Shown: positions 1 to 12,557 of the stretch, piece after piece | Layout: every line of letters starts with the position of its first letter | Position numbering within the stretch: position 1 is the stretch's first letter | From: Hydnum rufescens UP504 | Lineage: Eukaryota; Basidiomycota; Agaricomycetes; Cantharellales; Hydnaceae | Assembly (NCBI GenBank): GCA_014904985.1 | Contig: MU129141.1 | Location: 25,376 to 89,375 of the forward strand | Direction: 5' to 3' | DNA length: 64,000 nt | Notes under the pieces: generated by a model | The model's input: only the letters and a program-made list of their open reading frames with translations | Told to the model about the DNA's origin: nothing | Databases searched by the model: none | Made by a program: the position numbers and the translations under genes

Positions 1-1290
1 AGTTCCTTGAGCGCCCGCGTGGTTTAAGGTTCCTCTCCATCCTTTCTCGTCTCAACGTACCACATCAGTGATCGCGATAGAAGGACAAATGTCGCTGGCT
101 GTTCTTTCTCAGGACTACTCCACTTCAAGCTTCTTCCTAAGTTCGTCCCAAACCGTCCATGACTTGAACGTCCGACCTGCACCACCGGATAGCGGTACGA
201 GTGGAAAGGCGTGGCCAGCGCCGGAATATTCATTGTCGTCCGAAACAGCGAAGATGGAAACCGTGGGTGACGGTGGTCATGACCAAGCTTTCTGTCATCC
301 GTATGATCGACAGGGTATCTCTAACCTTCACGAGTATGCCGGGTTCACCACGCTCAACTGCTTGTACCACGCATTAGTCTATGCCGGCCACTCTCGCTAG
401 AAGAGCATCGTGTTCTCCGCACCTCCTTGTTTGTTTGCCCCCTTATGATATTGCTTACGGAATCCAAGCGACTTTGGAAGAATTTGGATATCGGGTTGGT
501 TGACTTCCGCCCAGTCACATAGCTCTCCTCAGAGTGGACCTTGTCGTCGAGGGATGCTCGACGTAATTCTTCAATCCCGTCTGGACTGCAGTTACGTAAT
601 GATGATACGAGGGGTCATGGCACCTGTGGCATGAACCGAACATTGGATCTGAAAAAAAGATCAGTTCAGTATGTTAATGGGTCATAAATCTGAATGCACT
701 TGAAAACAACGAGAGACAAGCAATACAGATGCAATCTCAGTGAGATGTCAATTAGTCTCAAGACAATACGGAGTTCACGCCGCTGAAATTGTTCCTAAAT
801 CTTGTCGGCAGAAGTCAAAGCGTGTATTGCGATTCTTTAAATCCTTCAACCAAAAGTTGGCAAACACGGCGATCTGTCGTGTTCCTCGCTATCGAACAAT
901 GCTCCCTGAAATCAATTCGAGGGGTAATGGTCTATGATGTATATGCTCTCCTCTTCCCAGTGGCTGTTGCTTTGATATGTCCGCGAAGGTAGTGGCCTGT
1001 CGCGAAGTCGTCTTGTGAGGTTGTTGGGCTTCATGCGAATATTCGCCTTGTCTTAGATTTAAGGTCGATTTCTTCTCCGCACCGCTCCCGCCGTCTCTGG
1101 CGGATATCCAATGGTGGACGCGGCGTCAACCGTGCGCAACGAAGGTCTGGGTGACCATTTTGTCGGCGCCATCTCGATATGATCCCCACTTCCTTCAGAC
1201 TGCCGAGTCTGGGTGCCGCGGAGATTGCAGCGTTAAGGGTGTACAGTAGTGATAGCTGTAGCTGGAGACGCAGGTCAGCACCCTGTCAGA
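1..1290 (-). pseudogene. Decayed inverted copy of P4-ATPase 5' half
   Basis: On the minus strand this region matches the P4-ATPase gene from just upstream of its start (about 6580) to about 8145. It includes exon 1, the first introns and most of exon 4, up to the segment that encodes the DGETNLK phosphatase motif. Recognisable pieces are the N-terminal start region near 1200, the stretch before the first transmembrane block near 800, and the [10 protein letters not shown] region near 560. Indels break the frame every few tens of bases, so no protein can be made. Introns and exons are equally damaged. That fits a copy that was never under selection, or raw-read error. Confidence 0.8.
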
Positions 1291-3370
1291 AATCCTAAGA
1301 CATGAAGGTCAGCAATAAACTAATAATATCGACGAAGTGTGGTGTGAGGAGGTCGTCCGTATCGGGGGATTGTATTATATGCACACTATGAAGCATGCCC
1401 GAGAAGGTGATCCAATGGAGAAACCAGGACTCGCGCGGTTCCGCAATAACGGAATGTTTCAACGCTTCCGGTGCGCATACCGTGATGATGCTGAGTTTGC
1501 AGTAGCTTATCAAAGTGGTCGTCAAGAAATCCACTCTACAAAAGAGAGTTCGTAGAAGACATAATACTCGATATTTTGGTACTATGGTTATGGTCAGGTG
1601 CTGTGATCGGAGTAATTGTGCGATGGTCTAGCCTCAATACTTCTGCGCCCATGTGTTAAGGGTGTATAATCAGGTTCTGGTAGAGATAACTGTAAATCAT
1701 ATGTCAGTCCTTACCAGGGACTCCTTCCCAGGGTGCTTTCTCACTTGTTCCAATATAGGTTAAGTCTAATCGAATTTTGGATCTATTATAAAACGATATT
1801 AGTAACTAACAATCAGAAACTACTGTGTGCGATAATTCTGATAAAGCTCATAACGCCCCAAACGTGCACAATCTGAGAATAACGTAACAACCGAGGAGTT
1901 ACTTCTCGAGTCATGTAACTGCCTCAAATGAATTTATTAAGTGAGGAGAAAGTCTATTTTCAACTTTCTAAGAGCTGAGTACAAGGTGGAGTTTATACTA
2001 AATATTGAGACAAATAAGGGAGTGAGGTTGAAATTGTAGGAATGACAAGTGTGTATAACTGAGAGTAGTTGAACGTAGTGAAGAGCATTGTAGAGGTATG
2101 AAAGGGGCAAGAGTAGTATGAGGGAGTAACAGAGATGTGTGATATGTTGATCAAACAAGTGCAATGCATGAGTCAATAAGCATAAGGGAGATGCCTTGTA
2201 CATTCCTCCTTTTTTTTTGTTGTGACCCAAAGACCTCTCAGCCTCTAGAGTTTCCACTCCATTTGGCTGCTTGTGAAGTGAGTGTTGGGTGATGATATGA
2301 AGGCAGAGGTTCAAGTTGCGTTGTGAACCAATAGTGAATACTCACTGCTGTCTCTCATATTGTTGCTTCCTACAAACAGTGTGTTTTGACTTGCACTGGA
2401 GTAAACAACATATTGACAGCGTTGCCTAGGCTCCTGACAGTCAGGTCAGGCAGGTGACCTGCCAGTTCAGGTTCGTTGCAGGCCAGTGGCTCAGTGTTGC
2501 CTGCAGGTCTGACCTGGACGCAGGTCACGGTGGTAAATGCTCGGCACTCTAGTGTTTTTACTGTAGTTAGATGCAATAATGATCCCCCTTATTTGGCCAG
2601 AAGGCTCAATGGTTGACACGACTGCGCCCATCCGCTTTAGTCACTGCAAGGCAGACACAAAATTGCGAGATGAGTGCCTCTGATCTGTACACCTGATCAC
2701 CCCAAGAAAAGAAGCAGCAATAACTTCCCCATTAGCCGAAGCCCCTGTTTGCTTGTACCACAGTAACCTGGAAACCTATGCACTCAACCTGATTAACCCA
2801 GGCCCCCTCTGATTGCTCCTCAGGGACGATAGATGGCGCAGAAATTTACATTGTTTTCAAGCCTGGCAGGTAGAAGAGCTTATCTCGCGATATTACACCA
2901 GATGTTGTTAAGGTATAGATTGGAATGAAATAGGCCAAGTTAGCTCAATGGGTGTGCTTGTACTAGTATAGAAATGATGGAGCGCTGATGATGCATAATG
3001 TTTGACTCTAGCTGCTACTTGTTCCAATCAATGACTTAAAGCATCTGTTTTAAACTTTTAGCGCTGAATCCTTTATTGTATGATTCAGGGCTTAGACGTC
3101 TAGAAACACCTACACTGAGGGCTCAACATATCTAAAGCTTTCTCGTGCTTGTTGGTAGCCTTTCATTACTTGGCCACGTTGTTCTCACTTTCTACTTTTT
3201 CAAAGGGATCTGGTATCTAAAGTACCTAAACTACAAATTTGATCCTTATAGTATTTTCTGATGTCTGTGTATTTTCTGGCCAAATCTGTGATGTTTGAAT
3301 GGCTCCAGTTGTGACGTTTGGAGACTACGTCAGGCTGCTTCTTTCGTTATCATACAATACTTGTGGAGCC
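1..3370. repeat. Left arm of giant inverted repeat
   Basis: Read on the minus strand, this arm follows the sequence from about 8145 down to about 4080 in the same order. Anchor pairs are 1 with 8145, 1200 with 6700, 2560 with 5100, 3105 with 4395 and 3330 with 4130. The arm is roughly 15-20% shorter than its partner because of many small deletions, spread evenly over coding and non-coding parts. It still matches at base 1, so it may continue upstream, or the contig may start here. It is either an old inverted duplication or an uncorrected fold-back read. Confidence 0.85.
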
Positions 3371-4079
3371 TGGCCGGGTGTGCGGTTAGGCGAAATGCTG
3401 TCTGGCGCATGAAGGCAGGATGGTGTGACACTGTGAGGGGGGGCTTGTTATTGGTTGTCTCGAATGGTGTACACTGGTTCCGGTCGTATCTTGGGGTGTG
3501 CGAGCATAGTGTCCGAACAGCGCGCATAGCAGGGGAGGTGGGCATAGGTCTGAGGGTGCCAGCGCCTCAACTAGTTTCGATCTGCCAGTTATCCTCCAAC
3601 TGGCAAAAGGAGAGTGCGGCCGCGTGACCGGTAAATCTGCAGAGGACAGACAAGTGCGGTACACTTTGCATAACTGAACAAAGGAAGGATCGACCCGTCA
3701 GGAACTTCCAGAGCTTACCTGCTTTGATGCTTGGGAGCACTTTGTGAGAGATTAGGGGTGATGGTTTTGGTGGAAGGTAAGGTCACCAGAGATCGCGCTT
3801 TAGAATCCCTGGGACTGTGCCATGGAGTGGAGAGGATTGAAAGGATAACATCTTAGGCCTAGTTATCTGGAAGGACGTGAGTTTGGAGTGCTCTGACCTT
3901 AGACCTTGATCAATGATCTGTTGGAGTGTTTAGGACCACCTTGTCTTGCTACAGCCCAAAGATATCAAGGAAACTCAGTTGAAATAACTCCATTCGATGA
4001 ACAAAATAAAAAGTTTTCTACATGTCAAAAAAATATGCTTATGTAAACCAAGATTTGTAATCAAAAACCCGGACTCAAA
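3371..4079. other. Non-matching spacer at centre of inverted repeat
   Basis: The two arms stop matching here. The left half is GC-rich and the right half AT-rich, and neither resembles the reverse complement of the other. No convincing gene or known element is seen. A clean fold-back read artefact would normally show almost no spacer, which is a mild argument for a real duplication. Confidence 0.5.
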
Positions 4080-7000
4080 AGTATGACAAAGCTATTTGTA
4101 TGACTAAGCAAAAGATATGACTCAGCCTGATTTAGTCATCCAAACGTCCCACAACTGCGCCATTCCAAACATCACACAGACTTTGGCACAGAAAAGTACA
4201 CAGACATCCAAAAATACATATAAGGAATCAAATTTTGTAGTTTTAGGTAGCTTTTAGATAAGACTCCCCTTGAAATAAAGTAGTTACAGATGAGAAATTC
4301 AAGTGGCCAAGTAACTGAAAGGCCTACTCAGAGCAACAACGAGAAGTTGTAGATAGTTGTAGGACCCTCAGTGTAGGTGTTGCTAGACGTCTAAGCCCTG
4401 AATCATACAATAATAGGTTCTAGCCCATAAAAGTTTAAAATCAGAAATAGCTTCTAAGTTTCAATTTGACAATCGTGATACAAGTAGTCCAGCTAGAGTC
4501 AGAAACATTATGTCATATCAGAGTCATCCATACCATTTCTATACCTAGTAAGCCAATCAACCCATTGAGACTAACCTGAGCCCCTCCCATACCTTTTCAT
4601 TCCCAATCCCTATAACCTTAACCAACATCTGGTGGTGTTAGTAATTTCTGCAGAGCAATAAAGCATCTTCTACACTGGCCAGGCATTGAAAGACAGTGTG
4701 CATAATTTCTGGCAGGCCCATCTTCGTCTCCTGAGGAAGGCATATCAGCCATGGTGGGGGCCTGGGGTGTCAAATCAGGTTTGAGTTGCACTATGGGTTC
4801 TTCAGGGTTACTGGTGGATATCACATGCAAACTGGGCTTCGGCATAATGGTGGGGATCAGTCTATTAGTGCTTGCCTTCTTCTTCTTTGGGGTGGGATCA
4901 GGTGTATCAGACTCAGATGGCACATCATCTACTGTGCACTTTTTGTGTTTGCACTTGCCAGTGACAATAAGGGATGGGTCAGGGCAGTCGTGTTCACCCA
5001 TTGAGACCCTTTGGTGCCAAATAAGGGGGAAGTTCAATTTAATTTTGCATCTCTATATCTATACAGTAGCAGCTCTGGAGTGGGCCGAGCCTATGTACCC
5101 AACCTGTGGGTCACCTGCAGGTCTGCAGGTCAGGACCTGCAGGTCAAGACTTTCTGAGGGGGCCAACTGGGACCTGCAACCTGCAACCTGACTGGGCAGG
5201 TCACCTGCTCTGACCTGACCTGTCAGGAGCCCTAGGCAAGCCTGTCAAATTCTACGTTGTTTTACTCCCCAGTGCAAGTCAAAGTAACACACTGTTTGTA
5301 GGAATGCAACAATATGAGAACCAAGCAGTGAGTATTCACTATTGGTTAATCTACTAACAGCTACCATCTTAGGAAACCCTCTGCCTTCTATCCATCACCC
5401 AACCACTCTACTTCCACATGAGGCCAGGCCAAATGGGAAGTGGGACTACTATCTAGCCAGGCTAGGTAGGGTCTTTGGGTCAGTCAAACTGAGGACATGC
5501 TACAAGGCATCTCCCTTATGCTCTTCTGGAACTCATGCATCTGCACTTGTTTGAGTTGCACATATCACACATCTCTGTCTACTTCCTCTCATATCCTACC
5601 ATCTTGCTCCCCCCTTTCATACCTCTCTACATGCTTCCCTTCACTACATGTTCAACTACTCTCAGTTTATGACAGTCTACTTGTCCAATTCCTAGCACAT
5701 TATTACACCTCCACTCCCTTATTGTCCTCAATCTTAGTATATAAGTAGCTCCACCTTGTACTCTAGCTCCTTAGAAAGATTGAAAATAGGCACTTTTCTC
5801 CCCTGCACTTTTACTAAAATTCATTTTTGAGGCCGTTACACTGGACTCGAGAAGGTATGAAGCCCTCCTCGGGTTGTTACGTTATTTCTCAGATTGTTGC
5901 ACCGTACTTTTGGGGCGTTATGTTACGCTTTCATAGACTTATGGCGCACACAGTATTTCTGACGTTGTTAGTTTTACTTAATTTCCGTTATTAAGTAATA
6001 CAGATCCAAAATTTCGGATTTAGGACTTAACTCCTATATGTGGAGACCAAGTGTGAAGAAAGCCACCACTGGGAAGGAGTCTGTGTAAAGAACTGACAAT
6101 TTCATGATTTTTAAGTTCTCTCTACCCAGAACCCTAGATATATACCACCCTTAACTACCATGGGCCGCAAGAAGTGAAAATTGAAGGGCTAGAGGCATCG
6201 CAGCAATTACTCGATCACAGCACCTGACCCCATAACTCATAGTACCATATCAATATCGAGGTTGTTTATTTTCTTAGAATTTCTTTTGTGAGAGGATGGA
6301 TTTTTGACGACACCCTTGATAATTTACGATGTCAACTCAGGCCATCATCACGGCATATGCCGAAGCAGCCTTGCACAGCGTTGCAAAACTATCTCCCCGC
6401 GTTTATTTGCTGGAACGCGCGCGAGTTCCTGGGCTCCTTCTCCCATTGGATCACCTTCTCTGGGGCAATTGCTTCATAGTGTGCACTAGTAATAAGCATC
6501 CCCGATAACGGTACCGCACCTCCTCACACCTCACCCTTCGTCGATATTATTAGTTGTATTCGCTGACCCTCTCATGTCTTAGGGATCTTCTTGCTCCAGG
6601 GCGTGCTTGACTCTGCCTCTCCAGCTACTAGCATTATCACTACCTCTACACCCCTTAGACGCATGCCATCTATCTTCCGGCGGCACCCAGACCTCGGCAG
6701 TCATGATAGGGAAGATGGGGATCATATCGATGATGGCCGCGACATGGTCGACCCAGACCTTCGCTTGCGCACGGTTCGTACGGCTGCCTCCACCATTGCT
6801 GAATCTATCCGCTCAGAGAACAGGCGGGAGCGGTGGCGGAGAACGAAATCGACCCTTAAATCTAAGAACAATGCTGGGCGAAATTTATTCGCATGGAAGC
6901 CCCAACAACCTCAACAAGAGCCCGATCCTCGCGACAGGCCTACTACCGCTTCTGCGGATCATATCAAGCCACAGCCAACTGGGAAGAGGAGGAGCATATA

Positions 7001-8145
7001 CATCAATATACCATTACCCGCCTCTGAAATTGATTCCAATGGGGAGCCAGTTGTTCGATATGCGAGGAACAAAGTCCGGACGAGTAGTACGTCCGGTGTT
7101 TTGCCCAACTTTTTTGGTTGAATATGGGATTTACCAAGTACTCGGCAGAATACACGCCTTTGACCTTCCTCCCGAAAAATTTAACGGAACAATTTCAGCG
7201 GCGTGTATAGCTCCGTATTGTCTTTGAGATCTAAGTTTTGACATCTCACTGTAGAATTGCGAATCTGTATTTCTTGGCTCTCGTTGTTCTTTCAGGTGCA
7301 TTCAAGATTTATGACCCACTTAACCATACCTGCATACTGAATCTTTTTTTTTCCAGCATTCCCCATGTTCGGTTCCACTGCCCCACAGGTGGCCATGCTA
7401 CCCCTCGTCTTCATCATTACTGTAACTGCAGTCAAAGACGGGATTGAAGATTATCGTCGAGCATCCCTCGACGAACAGGTCAACAACTCTGCAGTGACGA
7501 AGCTAGGTGACTGGCGGAACGTCAACCAACCCCGAGATCCCCGAAATTTCTTCCAACGTCTGCTTCGGATTGGTCCCGTACCAGGCAAGATCACTAGAGG
7601 GGTGCGCAAACTACGAGACAAGGATGGTGCGGAAGGAAATCGGATTGCTCTTACTCGCGAGAGTGGGCCGGGCATAGACTATGCAGGTGGTACAAGCATG
7701 TCGAGCGTGGATTTGACACCGCGGCATACTCGTGATCAGAGTTTAGATGATATACGCTCTGTCGGATCTACGGATACAGAAAGACTTGGTTCGACTGGAC
7801 ACAGCTACCCCCCGACGCGTTCCTTCCCATCTCTTTCCGCCTTTTTCCCGGACGACAATGGGAATATTCCGGCGGCTGGGTCCCAGTATGCTCTTTCCAC
7901 TCGTACGCGCTATTCCGGTGGTGTCATGGATTGGGACCGTCAAGTCACTGGGACTGCTCATTGGGAACGAACGTTATGGAAGAAGCTTGAAGTCGGAGAT
8001 ATCGTTCTCCTTCGAGAAGACGAACAGGTTCCAGCCGACATCATTGTCCTTTCTACGTCGGATGCCACTGGATTGTGTTACGTTGAGACGAAGAATCTGG
8101 ATGGAGAGACGAACCTTAAACCACGCCGGGCGCTCAAGGCAACTT
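4080..8145. repeat. Right arm of giant inverted repeat
   Basis: This is the better-preserved arm. It contains repetitive sequence (4080-6590), a cluster of palindromic CCTGCAGGT-type motifs at about 5100-5235, a TATA-like TATATAAG at about 5739, and then the P4-ATPase promoter and first exons. No intact gene was supported between 4080 and 6590. The 5320-5900 stretch could be a long terminal repeat of an unclassified element, but its ends were not found. Confidence 0.8.
5100..5235. repeat. Clustered CCTGCAGGT palindromic motifs
   Basis: Short palindromic motifs of the form CCTGCAGGTC/GACCTGCAGG recur several times in about 130 bp, interleaved with GACCTGACCTG. A diverged inverted counterpart lies at about 2430-2530 in the left arm. 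Function is unknown. It is a low-complexity repeat. Confidence 0.5.
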
Positions 8146-11100
8146 CGTCCATTATGTCTGAAGAGGACCTGGAACATGCATTGTTCATGCTCGATTCCGA
8201 ACCCCCTCATGCCAATCTTTACTCATTCAACGGCGTTATCAAATATCTTTCGAAGCCATCGATTGTAAATCCGACGTCATCATCTGCGACCGAAAAGTTA
8301 GAGCCTGTGACTATCAACGAGATGCTTCTCCGTGGCTGTGCGGTCCGAAATACGCCATGGATCATCGGACTCGTCGCTTTCACCGGTGCTGATACCAAGA
8401 TCATGCTCAACGGAGGGGCAACCCCTTCGAAGCGTAGCAAGATCGAGAAAGAGACGAATTTCAACGTGATCATGAACTTCGTGATCCTCCTTGCCATGTG
8501 TCTTACCGCTGGGATTGCGAACGCGTTTTATTACTCAACAGAGGCAGCAGCGGAGACTTCTTCGAGGGTGGGTCGGCGCCTTCAACGATAGCCTTGGTTA
8601 ATGGCATTGTCACGTTCGGGTAAGGTTTTCTTGTCTGCTGAGGACTCTGGAATCTCACTTATTGAGGTTTCAATAGTTCAGCATTGATTGCCTTCCAAAA
8701 CATCGTCCCCATATCTCTCTTCATCTCGATTGAAATCGTCAAGACGATACAAGCATACTTTATCAGCCAGGACATAGATATGTACTACGGTACATTGGAT
8801 GCCCCTTGCATCCCCAAAACATGGAACATCTCCGATGACCTGGGGCAGATCGAGTACATTTTTTCCGACAAGACTGGTACCCTTACACAGAATATCATGG
8901 AGTTCCAAAAATGCTCTGTCCAAGGCATACCGTATGGTGACGGGGTAACCGAGGCGATGCGTGGTGCCGCAATGCGGGAGGGCAAGTCTCAATCCATGAC
9001 GCCCCAGGAAGAAGATGAGCACTTAAGAAATCTCAAGGAGAAGATGATCCAAATCATGTCCCGTTCTTTCAAGAATCGGTATGGCCAGAAAGACACTCTC
9101 ACATTTATTTCCCCTCAACTCGCTAGCGATCTAACTGATCATAATTTACCCCAACGCAAGCACCTAATGTCCTTCTTCCGTGCGCTGGCCCTTTGTCATA
9201 CCGTCATGGCGGACAAACCACTTCCTCGTGAACGTCCTTTCTATGTCAACTACAAGGCGGAATCGCCGGACGAAGCCGCTCTTGTGGGTGCTGCACGTGA
9301 CGTTGGATTTCCCTTCATCTCGCGGACTAACAATGCTGTCGACATCGAGGTCCTGGGACAATCCGAGAGCTATATCCCATTGCGGGTGCTTGAATTCAAC
9401 AGTACACGGAAGCGAATGAGCGTTATCCTGCGGAACCCTGAAGGGAAAATCATCCTGTACTGTAAGGGGGCCGATAGCGTCGTCTACGCTCGACTTGCAC
9501 CCTATCACGATGAGGAGGTCAAGGAAGCGACTACTCGCGACCTCGAGGCCTTTGCGAATGGTGGTCTGCGGACTCTGTGCGTTGCATACCGAATTTTAGA
9601 GGAACAAGAGTACCTAGAATGGTCTCGAGCGTACGACGCCGCCACCACTGCGGTCCAAGACCGAGAGGTGGAAATAGAGAAGGCGAGCGAGCTCATCGAG
9701 CATAATCTCACCATCCTAGGGGCTACAGCATTAGAGGACAAGCTGCAGGAAGGAGTTCCCGAGGCCATCGAGGTTTTACATCAGGCTGGCATCAAGCTAT
9801 GGATTCTTACCGGTGACAAGGTCCAGACTGCCATTGAGATTGGTGGGTGTCGTGATCTGTAATGGGCACCAGAAGAGTATTCATCCTATGTTTTCTTGGC
9901 TTCCCGGCAGGCTTTAGTTGTAATTTGCTAAAAAGCACCATGGAGATTATGATCTTAGCTGCGGACACGCCCGAGGATGCGCGATTACAGATCGAGGCTG
10001 GGCTTAACAAGATTGCCTCAATGATAGGTCTGGATACGAATGGACGAACAAAGTCCACTCATTTAGGCGGGTTTGCCGTTGTCATCGACGGTGATACCCT
10101 CCGATATGCCTTAGATCCGTCTCTCAAGCAGTTGTTCCTCAATCTTGGCACACAGTGTGATACTGTGGTTTGCTGTCGCGTTTCCCCGGCCCAAAAGGCG
10201 TTGACTGTCAAGCTTGTATGTGATGTCCATGTGGGTCTCTTCGTGGCCTTCTCTTTGATACTTGATTTATATAGGTCAAAGAGGGGAAAAATGCGATGAC
10301 GTTATCGATCGGGGATGGTATGTGTTCTTTCCCACTCTCGCCCTTCGATCGTCTTACGCTATTACTCTACAGGTGCAAATGACGTTGCCATGATCCAGGA
10401 AGCGAATATTGGTTGTGGTCTGTTTGGGCTTGAGGGCTCACAGGCCGCAATGTCTGCCGATTATGCCTTCGGTCAATTTCGATTCCTCACCAAATTGTTA
10501 ATAGTCCATGGTCGGTGGTCATACCAGCGGATAGCCGATATGCATAGTAATTTTTTCTACAAGGTAGGTCGTGTTTGTCGTAGCTCCTTTTTCCTTCAGC
10601 TAATCCATCACACAGAACGTCATCTGGACATTCGCGATGTATTGGTTCCTCATCTTTTGCAAGTAAGCCTTCATTTGTTGTTCAGTAGTGCGACTGAAAG
10701 AATTCTGAGGTTCGTTGCTTAGTTTCGATGCGACCTATTTGTACCAAGTCACTTTCATCCTTCTATATAATGTTGTGTTCACGTCCTTACCGGTTGTTAT
10801 TCTTGGCGGTGGGTTCATCTTAATGCCTCATTGGTAAACCCAGTCTAAGAACCTTTGTAAAGCGTTCGACCAAGATATCAACGCAAAAGCCTCTCTGGCG
10901 TTCCCACAGCTGTACCAGCGAGGGATATTAGGCCTGGAATACACCCGTACCCAATTCTGGATATATATGGCTGATGGACTGTATCAATCCCTAATTGTGT
11001 TTTGGGTTCCCTATTTTGCATGGACCTTGGGTCTAGCCGCTTCTCACGATGGTAGAGGGATTGATTCCTTGGCCGACTTCGGTACCACAGTCGCAGTGGC

Positions 11101-12042
11101 TGCCATGTTCTCTGCCAACCTCTTTGTCGGACTGAATAACCGATAGTGCGTAACCGTCTCCTTGACGGCAGCCTCGCCATGGCTAATTTCCTCGATTTCT
11201 GATCAGCTGGACCGTTCTGACGTGGGTCGGTGTCATTGGTTCTATGCTATCCTCGATTATCTGGATAGCGATATATTCTCGGTTTACAAGTATTGACTTC
11301 ATCAACGAAATCAACTTGTTATTCCCCACCATTAATTTCTGGGCCGCCATCTGCCTTAGTGTGGTGCTCGCCGTTGGTAGGCAAATTTCCTGATTCAAGT
11401 CACAGCTATGATCTAACTACAGTTAACTGTAGGCCCAGGTACCTCTCAAAAGCCATCTCTCAAATCTATTTCCCTCTCGATAAAGATATTATACGTGAGG
11501 CTTGGGTTGCCGGGGATCTCAAGGCGCAACTTGGCATTCGGCATCGCTATCAGAAAAACAAGGAACCCGAAGACGCGAACCTATTCCAGACCGGCCACAG
11601 TGCCGAATCACATAGTGAAGATGGCTCACGCGGGGGCTATGAACCCATAGGGCATCGCAGCCCGCTATCGCGGCCCATGTATTCATCTACCCAACTTCCT
11701 GAAGAGCAGCCGTCCCCTGGTTCTGAATCGCGACCCCCATCTACCCTGGCCACCTCCCAGTCATATCTTTCAAATTATTCGCCCTCGGATTTACCTCATA
11801 TCTCCCCTCCACCTATCCCCTATATGCGTTCACTGGGCTCATCCACTCAACCACCCTCCCCTTTACATGACAACCATGGGCGCAACCCAGAATCTTATGA
11901 GATGCAAAATGTGACTTTTACGATGACACCACCTAGTCATAACGCTCCTCTTGATGATTCACACGCGGAACAAGTAGGGTATGATTATCGGCAGCATGAT
12001 CGGCCTTCGTCAGTATATTCAACCGCCCCTAGAGTGATGTAG
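6663..12042 (+). CDS. P4-type phospholipid-transporting ATPase (flippase), Dnf1/Dnf2-like
   Basis: It flips phospholipids from the outer to the cytosolic leaflet at the plasma membrane or endosomes, driven by ATP, with a Cdc50-family partner. Thirteen exons can be traced: 6663-7086, 7149-7200, 7255-7295, 7357-8619, 8677-9842, 9911-10215, 10275-10317, 10373-10563, 10616-10662, 10723-10808, 10863-11145, 11207-11376 and 11423-12042. The product is about 1563 residues, normal for fungal Dnf proteins. Visible motifs are DGETNLK near residue 420, the PISL motif of transmembrane segment 4, DKTGTLT (phosphorylated Asp near 658), GDKVQTA, and GDGANDV across an intron. Ten-segment topology and a disordered C-terminal tail fit the family. 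The start is the ATG giving [12 protein letters not shown]; an in-frame ATG 24 codons upstream (6591) is possible. The second intron reads best with a GC-AG pair. One base appears to be missing near 8540-8552, between [10 protein letters not shown] and GDFFEGG. This is either an assembly error or a real frameshift. The 5' half is duplicated, inverted, at 1-1290. Confidence 0.93.
8523..8560 (+). other. Apparent one-base frame break in P4-ATPase exon 4
   Basis: The reading frame through [10 protein letters not shown] runs into a stop at 8589-8591. The conserved continuation GDFFEGG...NGIVTF, followed by the transmembrane-4 PISL segment, is encoded one frame over, starting at about 8552. No GT-AG intron joins the two frames. 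Adding one base in the GCAGCAGCGGAG stretch restores the family sequence. Confidence 0.65.
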
Positions 12043-12557
12043 TCCTGCTCTATTTGTTGTCTTCGTTTATTGTTCGTATTGGTATTCACATGGACTTCAT
12101 GATCTGGACCCTCAGCCAGTTCCCTCCTTGCGCGCAATTGGGTATTATATTCCGTCCGGCTGCCGGCATTTGATTGATACTGGTAAAGCCAGCCCCAGCA
12201 GAACACATTCCCTGAGGATAGATAGCGTGAAGGGAAGGGGAATTGTTCAATAATTAGAGGAAATAAACATCTGAGCGCGCAGGACAGTGAGTATAAAAGA
12301 TGAACACCACTAATCGATCAACATCCGTCTCTCGGTTACTGCTACTGGAACGGGTCCATTCCTTCTGAATTTACTCGAGATACCCTTCATATAATGCCCA
12401 AAAGGATCCTCCCCAGTCGTTTCGTAGTTGCCTTGCGTCCCAGGGTATGGGGTCGAAGAGTTGGAGCTGCCGGAGGAAGGAAGTGCAGTCCTTGCGCCAT
12501 CGGGGTTGCCGATTTCAGCGGGACTGGGGTCTGACACCTTTATGCTCTTTGGTTCTT

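Noticed and set aside
4618..5037. 139-residue open frame on the minus strand
   Set aside because: It lies inside the repeat arm, has no recognisable domain, and its inverted counterpart is not open.
6591..6662. Upstream ATG as flippase start
   Set aside because: The 24 extra codons lack the family's opening, and [12 protein letters not shown] looks like a natural start. The question stays open without transcript data.
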